Origin: an uncultured Prevotella sp.
GTDB lineage: Bacteria > Bacteroidota > Bacteroidia > Bacteroidales > Bacteroidaceae
Reading direction: 5' to 3'
Length of the DNA stretch: 33,084 bases
NCBI GenBank assembly: GCA_946548085.1
Contig: CAMNPN010000113.1
Span: forward strand, 1-33,084
The notes below the pieces were generated by a model. The model saw nothing but the letters and a program-made list of their open reading frames with translations. It was not told where the DNA came from and ran no database searches. A program made the position numbers and the translations under genes. How positions within the stretch are numbered: the first letter of the stretch is position 1; every line of letters begins with the position of its first letter. Shown here one piece after another: positions 18,388 through 26,146 of the stretch.

Positions 18388-20052
18388 TTAGTTTCCACTG
18401 AGTGCATCGCAGAATGCCTTGTAGGTGGCCGTGCGCACCCAGTCCTTGCTGCTGTTGTCGATCGACCAGAGGCCTACGGGGTCGCTCGTATCGGAGAGGT
18501 TACCCTTGCAGATGCCGGCCTGCTTGTCGTTGGGGATCTTCGACATGTAGCTCCTGATCACGTAGCCGTAGTAGTCGGCCAGCTGCTGGCGCTGGGCCTC
18601 GGTGATGTCCTTGGCCAATACGCTGGCGCCCTGGGCGTCCTTGTAGAGGATATCGAAGTTCGACAGGCGGATGAGCTTGCCGGTAGAGGCGAGGTTCGTC
18701 AGCAGCTTGTCGAGGGTGGCCTTGTTGGCTTCCTGCGTGGCGGCGTCCTCACTGTAGGTGAGGTTCAGCTTGGCGTTGATGCCGTCGATCTTGGCTCCCT
18801 TCTGGTCCCAGATGCCGATCCAGTAGTTCAGGCTCTCAAACGTCTTCTGGTCTTCGAGGCCCTTCTCGCTGATGAAGAACTTCAGGGCAGCGGGGTCGCC
18901 CTCGTACTTCTGGAACGACTGGCTGGCTATCGATGACACCACAGGAGCGTAGTTCTCGCTGCCGAGGATGTCCTGCCAGAAGATCTTCTCCGTGGAGTGC
19001 TTCAGGTCGTAGTAGCCGTTCTCGAGCAGGGCGTTCGTGTCGATGGCCTCGTCGATGAGGTCGAAGGTCTTGATACGGCCTGCGTTGATCTTCATCAGAC
19101 CGTCGCACCAGGCTTTGAGGGCGTAGTTGATGGTGTCGGTACGCTCCTCGGCGGTCTGCGGACGGTGGTTGTCGGGATAGTAGCCCACCTCTACCTTCTG
19201 GATATAGATCACACCCGTGCGGGAGTTCTCCACCCTGAGGTAGCCCTCGGTGGCGTCGGGGGCACTCTGGGCCTCGATGGTGACCTTCGTCCACTTGCCG
19301 GCCTTGAAGGTCCACTTGCCGTTAGGACCGGAGCCCTTGATGGGATTGCCAGAGAAGTTGACGTCGAACGAGGCATCCTTCTCCGACATGGCCCAGAAGG
19401 TGATGGTGTAGGTAGCCATGGGGTCGACGTCGAAGTCCTCGACGATGCGTACATGAGCGGGCTTCAGACCGGCGTTGACCTTCAGCACGTTCATGCCGTC
19501 GTACTTCACGATCTCGGCCGTTCCCTGATCCACGGTACCGGGGTAGGCACCGGTAGACAGCTCATTGAAGTCGACGCTCTTTCCCTCCACGTAGTCCACC
19601 ACGATCTCGATGGGGGCCGTGAGCATGTTCAGCCAGTCGTCGGCCTGGTTGTCGTTGGCGACGATCGGACTGCCGTACACCTCGTAGCCGATGTCTTCGA
19701 CATGGGCGAGGAGGTCACTCATGTCGAGGAAGTTCATCACGCCCTTGGCGTTGATGATCGATCCCGACATCAGGGTGGTGCCGAAAGCCACATTATCACA
19801 GTTCGTGACGGCTGCAGCATGGGCCAGCTCCTGCTTGTTGAAGTCGGTCACCTTGAGCGTTGCGCCCAGTGTCATGTTGGGATACTGGCTCTTGTCGATA
19901 TACGACTTCACGGGTGCCAGGTCCTTATACGGCTGCACGTAGGCGGGGTCGGGGTCGGCCTTGAAGTCGTCGGTCACATTATAGTCGGCACACGACGCAC
20001 TCAGGGCGCCTGCTGCCATGATGAAGAGACTGTTTCTAAATATCTTGTTCAT
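18388..20052 (-). CDS. GH10-like lipoprotein, catalytically degenerate, with inserted binding domain
   Basis: A 554-residue lipoprotein (signal peptide, Cys21). Residues about 45-145 and 300-554 together match a GH10 barrel, split by a beta-sandwich insertion at about 150-295. In Bacteroidetes surface xylanases CBMs are inserted at a similar point. Active-site residues are largely gone compared with the intact GH10 at 7971. The nucleophile motif ITELDL becomes RLSNFDI (Asn465). TAEN becomes AFGT. GHCLCWH becomes GSPIVAN. Only the acid/base Glu is kept (DLIDEA, Glu335). The C-terminal phrase GLWSIDN with YKAFCDAL is typical of GH10 ends. It sits where the surface GH10 of xylan loci usually lies, after the DUF1735 gene. 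Most likely it binds rather than cuts xylan. Confidence 0.8.
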   Translation of the reverse strand: MNKIFRNSLFIMAAGALSASCADYNVTDDFKADPDPAYVQPYKDLAPVKSYIDKSQYPNMTLGATLKVTDFNKQELAHAAAVTNCDNVAFGTTLMSGSIINAKGVMNFLDMSDLLAHVEDIGYEVYGSPIVANDNQADDWLNMLTAPIEIVVDYVEGKSVDFNELSTGAYPGTVDQGTAEIVKYDGMNVLKVNAGLKPAHVRIVEDFDVDPMATYTITFWAMSEKDASFDVNFSGNPIKGSGPNGKWTFKAGKWTKVTIEAQSAPDATEGYLRVENSRTGVIYIQKVEVGYYPDNHRPQTAEERTDTINYALKAWCDGLMKINAGRIKTFDLIDEAIDTNALLENGYYDLKHSTEKIFWQDILGSENYAPVVSSIASQSFQKYEGDPAALKFFISEKGLEDQKTFESLNYWIGIWDQKGAKIDGINAKLNLTYSEDAATQEANKATLDKLLTNLASTGKLIRLSNFDILYKDAQGASVLAKDITEAQRQQLADYYGYVIRSYMSKIPNDKQAGICKGNLSDTSDPVGLWSIDNSSKDWVRTATYKAFCDALSGN

Positions 20053-20070
20053 ATGCTCTGCCTCCTATTC

Positions 20071-21189
20071 TTATTTAACGTATTTGGGTGAGAAGAAAAC
20101 TCTCTTGTTCGACTCGCGGGTCTGGATGACGAGGGTGTCGTTGGTGGCCACCTGGATGTCGCTCTTGTCGAAGCTCACCTGGTAGGCCAGGCGCAGGATG
20201 TCGCGCTCGTCGGCCTTGCCCTCGCCCTGCCACTGGTAGTCCTTGTACTCTGCGCGGCCACTGCCCTTCTCGATGAACTCGCCCGAGCCCGTGGCTGTCA
20301 CGTCCTCGTCGTCGGTAGAGATGGTGCACTGGTTGCCGTTGAAGGTGAGGATGAGGTTACACGACACGGAGGCGCCGGAGGTCTTGAACGATACGGGGAA
20401 GATGGCCTGCGTCATGTTCTTCGTGGTGATGCCGCAGATCTCGTCGTTCTGGTTCACGGGGTTCTCCTTATAGTGCTCCAGGTCGGAGTTCATCATCGAC
20501 ACGTCCTTGCGCACGATGCTTGTCGTCACACCCTTCTCCGTCACGTTGTCCACGCCGCGGCGGATGTACTTGCCCTGCCAGGGGTTCATGTACTTCACGC
20601 AGTAGAGCACGTAGTCCTTGGCCAGCACCTCCCAGTCCTCGGTGTTCGTGCGCGAGGGGTTGAGACCTTCGCGCGGGGTGCCGGTGAGGATGTGGTCGAT
20701 GCCTGTCACGCCCGTCATCCTGAGGGGGATGACGTAGGTGTTCTGCATGGCCTTCTCGTCGTTGAAGAAGGCGTCGGTGAGCTGCACCTCCACATTGCCG
20801 CGGGCATCGCCGTTGTAGCGGATGCTGTTCGAGGCGAGACTGTAGTAGGCCTGCGGCATGGGGAGCACGGGCGTGGCGGCGTTGCCGCCCTCGTCGGTGA
20901 ACCAGAGGTTGTCGCAGAGCGTCTCGTCGACGACGATGTCCACCACGGCATCACGGCCATTGTAGGCACCGCCCATCGTCGACCAAATCTGGAACTTGTG
21001 GGCGTTGTCGAGGGTGTTGTCGTAGATGTCGTTGCCGAGCACGAGTGTGCGTACGGGGTACTGGTAGGCGAAATAGGCCGTGGTACCTCCTTCAAAGTCA
21101 GGGAACTCCTGCTCTGAGTTGTAGCACGAGGTGAGGGTGAGTGCAAGTGCGCCGAGGGCTACTCCGTATAGAAATTTCTTAAGCTTCAT
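20071..21189 (-). CDS. DUF1735-type surface glycan-binding lipoprotein
   Basis: A 372-residue lipoprotein (lipobox LTSC, Cys22). After the anchor comes a beta-rich domain with the DUF1735 pattern (YFAYQYPVRTLVLGN, residues 39-53) and a C-terminal half resembling the companion domain of BT_3987-like proteins. Such proteins follow susD genes and act as surface glycan-binding proteins. It is 43 bases downstream of the SusD gene and 18 bases upstream of the GH10-like gene. Xylan as ligand is inferred from the locus. Confidence 0.8.
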   Translation of the reverse strand: MKLKKFLYGVALGALALTLTSCYNSEQEFPDFEGGTTAYFAYQYPVRTLVLGNDIYDNTLDNAHKFQIWSTMGGAYNGRDAVVDIVVDETLCDNLWFTDEGGNAATPVLPMPQAYYSLASNSIRYNGDARGNVEVQLTDAFFNDEKAMQNTYVIPLRMTGVTGIDHILTGTPREGLNPSRTNTEDWEVLAKDYVLYCVKYMNPWQGKYIRRGVDNVTEKGVTTSIVRKDVSMMNSDLEHYKENPVNQNDEICGITTKNMTQAIFPVSFKTSGASVSCNLILTFNGNQCTISTDDEDVTATGSGEFIEKGSGRAEYKDYQWQGEGKADERDILRLAYQVSFDKSDIQVATNDTLVIQTRESNKRVFFSPKYVK

Positions 21190-21202
21190 AATTCCAAACT
21201 AT

Positions 21203-21231
21203 CTATAAACTGTAAACTATAAACTGTAAAC
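21203..21231. repeat. Heptanucleotide array in operon junction
   Basis: Four units alternating CTATAAA and CTGTAAA lie between the SusD stop codon and the DUF1735 start codon. Confidence 0.85.
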
Positions 21232-21232
21232 A

Positions 21233-23089
21233 TTACTGCCATCCCTTGTTCTGTACGAGGTTGCTCCACTTGAGCACTTCGCTCTTCGGGATAGGACCGT
21301 AGCACTGGTAAGAATTGTCGAAGTGGCGCTCCTCCACGTCGATGACGCTGTAGGTGAGCACGTTCGTCTCGTTGTTGCGGTCGATCTTCATTCCCTTCAC
21401 TGTCTCGTTCAGGGGCAGCATCCAGCGGCGCATGTCCCAGAAGCGCTTGTTCTCGAAGCAGAGCTCCAGGCGGCGCTCGTTGCGGATGAGGTTGGTCATC
21501 TTCGTCTGGTCGCCGGCACACTCCTCGAGGTAGGCGTCTCCCTCGGGCAGCTCGCGGCCGTACTCGTCGGTGCCGAGGCCTGCGCGCTTGCGGATGGCCT
21601 TGATCACGTCGTAGGCGGTGAAGCCTGCACTGGCCTGCTCAGCCTTCGGTCCCCAGGCGTCGTTGGCGGCCTCTGCGTAGGCGAGGAACATCTCGGTGTA
21701 GCGGATGCGGGGATAGATATGCTGCTGTTCGATGAGTGAGCTCGACAGCGGACTGACGTCGTCGCGGAGCAGCTTCTTCAGGTAGTAGCCCGTGCGGGTC
21801 GACGTGCTGATGAAGTTGAGGTTGTCGAGGTTCTCGTTCTTGTCGTTGGGGTAGGTGCCCGTGATGATCTGGGTGCTCCTGTAGGTCGTGCCGTTGTAGA
21901 GCACGTTGTCTGCGAGTCGGGGGTCACGGTTGGCGTAGGGGTTCTGCGGGTCGTAGCCCGAGTTGGCGTCGGTGATGGGGCGCCCGTTGCGCATGGGGAA
22001 CGCGTCGACGAGGTTCTGCGACGGGTTCACGCGGCCGTTGCCGAAGAGTGACGGGGGGAAGTTCTCACGCTCCTGGTCGGCATTCTTATGACGGTCCTCG
22101 CGCCACAGGATCTCAGGCATCTCGGCAGCACTGGGGTCGAGCTTCGCCTTGTTCTTGTACCACACGTTACCCGTGTTGTCGAAGCCGTTGAGTCCGTCGA
22201 TACGCTTCAGCACGTTCGCACACAGGGTGGCAGCCTCGGCAGAGGTAACGCCGCTCTGGTCGCGGAAGGCCGGACTGGCAGCCAGCAGGGCCACCTGGGC
22301 CTTGATGGCCTCGGCGATGGTGGCCGACATGAGGTTCTTCGACTTCGTGCCGAACACGAGGTTGTAGCCGGAGTACTCGGCGCCGATGGCCTGGTACTTG
22401 GCAGGTATCTCACTGTTGTTGCTGATATCCTCGTAGGCAGCGGGGAGCAGGAGCATCGCACTGTCGCAGTCGGCGAAGCACTGCTTCACGCACTCGGCGA
22501 AGGTGGCGCGGGGCTTGTTGAAGTCGGAGCTGCCGTCTTCGGCCGTCGTCAGCAGGGGCACGCCGTAGAGCACGCCGTCGTCGCCATAGCCGCCGTGGGC
22601 CATCAGCAGATAGTAGTAGAAGAGTGCGCGCAGGCCGAAGGCCTCACCCTTCAGGCGGTCGATGAACATCTGCTGCTTCGAGGCGGCGCTCGGTGCCCAC
22701 TTCACCTTCTCCACGATGGAGAGGAAGAGGTTCACGTACTGCACGCCGTCCTTACAGGCGTCCCAGGTCGACATCGGGTTGTTGTCGGCAGCCCAGGCGC
22801 CGGTGGCCATGTTCAGGTAGTTGCTGTTGGTCAGGTTGGTGACGGCGTCGTCGGTGGCAATGTCCGTCTGGGTGGTCGTCAGGTACGGCAGACGGTCGTA
22901 GCCGTAGATGAGCAGACCGTGGGCATACCTCGACTCCTCCGTCATGTCTTCTGCCTGGCGCTTGTTCTCGTCGGCAGGCTCGAACATGTCGTCGCACGAT
23001 GTCAATCCAATAGCCAATAAACAATAACCGATAACCGTTAGCCTTTTGCTGATAACTGGCATCTTATTGAATATCTTTTTCATAATCAT
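21233..23089 (-). CDS. SusD/RagB family lipoprotein (second pair)
   Basis: A 618-residue SusD-like lipoprotein (lipobox LTSC, Cys32). The N-terminal half carries the TPR-like helices and the family phrase around GEAFGLRALFYYYLL; the C-terminal part has AYAEAAND and the ending RNERRLELCFENKRFWDMRR, typical of the family. It caps the SusC transporter encoded directly upstream (23132) and holds glycan at the outer surface. Initiation may be at 23089 or at the second ATG (23083), which gives the more usual MKKIF start. The signal peptide coding sequence is itself built from 7-base repeats (23003-23044). Confidence 0.9.
   Translation of the reverse strand: MIMKKIFNKMPVISKRLTVIGYCLLAIGLTSCDDMFEPADENKRQAEDMTEESRYAHGLLIYGYDRLPYLTTTQTDIATDDAVTNLTNSNYLNMATGAWAADNNPMSTWDACKDGVQYVNLFLSIVEKVKWAPSAASKQQMFIDRLKGEAFGLRALFYYYLLMAHGGYGDDGVLYGVPLLTTAEDGSSDFNKPRATFAECVKQCFADCDSAMLLLPAAYEDISNNSEIPAKYQAIGAEYSGYNLVFGTKSKNLMSATIAEAIKAQVALLAASPAFRDQSGVTSAEAATLCANVLKRIDGLNGFDNTGNVWYKNKAKLDPSAAEMPEILWREDRHKNADQERENFPPSLFGNGRVNPSQNLVDAFPMRNGRPITDANSGYDPQNPYANRDPRLADNVLYNGTTYRSTQIITGTYPNDKNENLDNLNFISTSTRTGYYLKKLLRDDVSPLSSSLIEQQHIYPRIRYTEMFLAYAEAANDAWGPKAEQASAGFTAYDVIKAIRKRAGLGTDEYGRELPEGDAYLEECAGDQTKMTNLIRNERRLELCFENKRFWDMRRWMLPLNETVKGMKIDRNNETNVLTYSVIDVEERHFDNSYQCYGPIPKSEVLKWSNLVQNKGWQ
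23003..23044. repeat. Heptanucleotide array inside SusD signal peptide
   Basis: Units CAATCCA, ATAGCCA, ATAAACA, ATAACCG, ATAACCG, TTAGCCT run in tandem. They encode the hydrophobic core of the lipoprotein signal (LTVIGYCLLAIGL). Confidence 0.78.
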
Positions 23090-23103
23090 CTTTATATAGT
23101 CTT

Positions 23104-23131
23104 TATTGTTCCACGTTTATTGCTTATTGCC
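23104..23131. repeat. Heptanucleotide array in susC-susD junction
   Basis: Units TATTGTT, CCACGTT, TATTGCT, TATTGCC end at the base before the stop codon of the upstream SusC gene. Confidence 0.7.
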
Positions 23132-26101
23132 TTAGAAGGTTACCTTCACACCGAGGTTGTAGAAGCGTGTCTCCGGTGCGAAGCCGACACTCGTCTCCAT
23201 GAGCTCGCGGTTCTTCGCGATGGTGAGCAGGTCGTTGCCGTTGAGGTAGACAGCGAGGCCGCTGACCCACTTGCCCTGGAACATCTCCGAGGGGAAGTCG
23301 TAGGTGAGCTGCACCTTGCGCAGGTTGAAGCGGTCGGTGCTGTAGAGCCAGAACGAAGAGGGCGACTCGTTGTTGGCATTGCTCAGCGACGTCAGGCGCG
23401 GATGGGTGGCGGTGGCTGCCGTCTCCGGTGTCCAGCGCCCGAGGGCGTTGACGGAGTACTTGTTGTCCTGCTGCATGTAGAAGTAGCTGTCAAAGCCGCT
23501 GTAGACCCTGTCGCTCTGCTCTGCCTTCGGGTTGTTGTAGTAGAAGCTGTTCTTCACGCCGTAGGCGCCGAACTGTCCGTTGCCGAGCAGGAAGAGGGTC
23601 CAGTTCTTGTACTTCAGCGTGAGGTTGATGCCCAGCGTGAGGGGGGCGCCATAGAACCCCGACTTACCCAGGTCTACCATGTCCTGCTTGTCGAGACGGC
23701 CGTCGCCGTTGACATCCTCATACTTCAGGTCGCCGGGCTGGATGCTGCCGCCGATCATCGGCGAGGGCATGCCGCTCTTCAGCGTGTACTTCGTCTTGCC
23801 TTCAGCGGTGGTGGTGACGTCGAAGTCGCTCATGTCATAGAAGCCCTGGCACTTGTAGCCCCAGATGGCGTCAAGGGGACGGCTCTCCATGTGCTGGTAG
23901 TCGTTCTCCACAAGCTCGTCGAACTTCTTGTACTCCGTGGTGAGGTAGGTACCTACGACACCCAGGGCGGCGTCGACCTGTCCGAACTGCTTCTTGAAGG
24001 TCACGCTGAAGTCGAGGCCCTTGCGGTTGTAGATGTTGTTGTTGATGGCGGGCTTGAACGAGCTCCCCGAGAGTCCGCTCTGCAGGTGAGAGGGGAAGAT
24101 GGTGGGGTTCTGCACGATGAAGCCGTCCATGTCGGTATTGAAGAAGGTGAGGTCGGCGGTGATCAGCTTGTTGAAGAACGATCCGCGCAGGCTCACCGAC
24201 CACTCCTTGCGGTGGATGAAGTCGAGCGCCGGGTTGGCACCCATGGTAGAGTAGGTGCGGTTGGTGCTCACACCCTCGTTCCAGGTGAAGCCGCTGCCCG
24301 TATTCGACCACAGGGCGTCGTACAGATAGTAGTAGTTGTCGCCCATGTACACGTCGATATCCTCGCTGAGGTTGCTGTACGAGGCGCTCAGCATCAGGTC
24401 GTCGACAAAGGTGCCCTTCATGAAGTTCTCCTTGGCGATGTTCCAGCCGATGGTGAACGAGGGCGAGAGGGCGTTGCGGTTGCCTTCGGGCAGGCGTGCG
24501 GAGTGTACGCCGGCCACGGCTGCCTCTGCGAAGTAGCGGCCCATGTAGTCGTAGCCTGCCTGCAGACCGAGGTTCGCGTTGGCATAGCGGTGGTAGGTGC
24601 CGCTGGCGGTGGTGGTGAACATGTTGGCCAGCAGCATGCCCGTCACGTGGTGCTTGTCTGCAAAGGTGTGGTCGTAGTCGAAGTGGCCGTTCCAGCTGAT
24701 CGTCTGACGGTATTTCGTGTCCGACATGGCCATGTGGCCCGTCACGAGCTCGTCGTTCTGCTGGGTCAGCGCCACGATGATGTCCTCGGAGTTGTAGTTA
24801 CTCCAGGTGGGGATGAACACGGCGTACTTGTTGTCGTACGACAGGCTGTAGTTGGCAGCATAGTCGATCGAGAAGAGGGTCTTGAACGACAGTCCCTCCA
24901 CGAATCTGTTCATGTCGTAGATGATGCCGGCGTCGAACTGGAACTGTCGGCTCACGGCCTGTGTCTCGCCGCCGAAATAGCAGTCGGCGATGGCGTTGGT
25001 CTGCGTGGCCTTCGTACCGCCGGGGAAGTAGGCGCCGTTGAGCAGGTTGAGCGACTTGCCGAGGATGGCGAGTGCCTTGCTGGCGTTGGGGTCGACCATG
25101 CTCAGGGGCAGCAGCGGCGCGGCGTTCTCGGGGAAGTTGGGCCGCATGCTGGCAGCCTGACCCCAGAAGTCGCCCTTGTTCTTATGCTCGTTGTAGAAGG
25201 TGGCACTGGCGTTGGCGAAGCCCTTGATGAGCTTGTTGATCACCAGGTCCACGTTACCGCGTACGCTGAAACGGTCTGTATAGTTGTCCTTGGCGTCGCC
25301 GAAGTTCAGCAGGTCCTCGTAGCGGTAGTAGTTGATGTTCGTGTAGAAGTGTGCGCGCTGTCCGCCGCCCTGGATCTCGAGCGTGGCCTGCGAGCGGTTG
25401 TAGGCCTTGCGGATATACTCGTCGGAGTAGTAGTTCACGTTGGGGTAGCGGTAGGGGTTCGCTCCCGAGGCGTGGTTGTAGATGTCCATCTGCGAGTAGC
25501 GGGGGTCGAGGCCGTCGTTGGCGCGGGCCTCGTTGAAGAGGGTCATATACTGTGCCGAGCCGAGATACTCAGGGAAGGCCTTCGCCACGTGGAAGCCCGT
25601 GTTGGCGTTGGCCACGACCTGCAGGCCGTCGACCTTGCCGCGCTTCGTGGTGATGAGGATGACTCCCTTGGCGGCCTTCGGACCGTAGAGCACCACGGCC
25701 TGGGCGCCCTTGAGGAAGGTGACCTGCTCGATCTCCGAGGGCAGCACGTTGTTCGACGGGCGCTTCACACCGTCGATCACCACCATCGGCAGGTTGTTGT
25801 TGTCGTTGGTGTCCAGACGGTCGTTGTCCATGCCCCAGAGGTTGTGGCCGTTCCATCCGCCCACCAGACCGTACAGGTCTTCGAGGCTGCTCATGGTGTA
25901 GTCTTTCTTCTGCAGCTCCTCCATGTCTACGTAGGCGACGCCACCGAGAAGGCGGTCGGCATCCTTCTCGCCGAATGCGACGTGTACCTTCTTCTTCACC
26001 ACGGCAGAGTCAGCATCGCCGGCGACGTCCTGGGCGTTGGCGGTCAGTGGCGACACTGCGAACGCGGCAAAGAGCAATATGTTTGTCTTTATATGTTTCA
26101 T
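23132..26101 (-). CDS. SusC-like TonB-dependent transporter (second pair)
   Basis: A 989-residue outer-membrane transporter. The signal peptide ends near residue 23 (TANAQ). Unlike the first SusC in this operon, it lacks the ~80-residue carboxypeptidase-regulatory-like domain and goes almost directly to the plug (VVIDGVKRPSN, then the ILITTKRG phrase). A beta-barrel follows and ends in the aromatic-terminated strand (GVKVTF). It should import xylo-oligosaccharides together with the SusD at 21233. The missing domain is a known variation among SusC proteins, not damage. Confidence 0.92.
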   Translation of the reverse strand: MKHIKTNILLFAAFAVSPLTANAQDVAGDADSAVVKKKVHVAFGEKDADRLLGGVAYVDMEELQKKDYTMSSLEDLYGLVGGWNGHNLWGMDNDRLDTNDNNNLPMVVIDGVKRPSNNVLPSEIEQVTFLKGAQAVVLYGPKAAKGVILITTKRGKVDGLQVVANANTGFHVAKAFPEYLGSAQYMTLFNEARANDGLDPRYSQMDIYNHASGANPYRYPNVNYYSDEYIRKAYNRSQATLEIQGGGQRAHFYTNINYYRYEDLLNFGDAKDNYTDRFSVRGNVDLVINKLIKGFANASATFYNEHKNKGDFWGQAASMRPNFPENAAPLLPLSMVDPNASKALAILGKSLNLLNGAYFPGGTKATQTNAIADCYFGGETQAVSRQFQFDAGIIYDMNRFVEGLSFKTLFSIDYAANYSLSYDNKYAVFIPTWSNYNSEDIIVALTQQNDELVTGHMAMSDTKYRQTISWNGHFDYDHTFADKHHVTGMLLANMFTTTASGTYHRYANANLGLQAGYDYMGRYFAEAAVAGVHSARLPEGNRNALSPSFTIGWNIAKENFMKGTFVDDLMLSASYSNLSEDIDVYMGDNYYYLYDALWSNTGSGFTWNEGVSTNRTYSTMGANPALDFIHRKEWSVSLRGSFFNKLITADLTFFNTDMDGFIVQNPTIFPSHLQSGLSGSSFKPAINNNIYNRKGLDFSVTFKKQFGQVDAALGVVGTYLTTEYKKFDELVENDYQHMESRPLDAIWGYKCQGFYDMSDFDVTTTAEGKTKYTLKSGMPSPMIGGSIQPGDLKYEDVNGDGRLDKQDMVDLGKSGFYGAPLTLGINLTLKYKNWTLFLLGNGQFGAYGVKNSFYYNNPKAEQSDRVYSGFDSYFYMQQDNKYSVNALGRWTPETAATATHPRLTSLSNANNESPSSFWLYSTDRFNLRKVQLTYDFPSEMFQGKWVSGLAVYLNGNDLLTIAKNRELMETSVGFAPETRFYNLGVKVTF

Positions 26102-26143
26102 ATAAACTGTAAACTGTAAACTATAAACTGTAAACTATAAACA
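26102..26143. repeat. Heptanucleotide array in susD-susC junction
   Basis: Six tandem units of ATAAACT / GTAAACT / ATAAACA fill nearly the whole junction, starting at the base next to the SusC start codon. Confidence 0.9.
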
Positions 26144-26146
26144 AAA

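Noticed and set aside
18388..20052. Pseudogene call for the GH10-like gene
   Set aside because: The frame is intact with a good lipoprotein signal and a full-length fold; loss of active-site residues points to changed function, not decay.
23120..26119. 999-codon plus-strand frame opposite the second SusC
   Set aside because: GC-rich antisense shadow; its Val/Leu/Glu/His-rich composition matches no protein family, whereas the minus strand encodes a full SusC.
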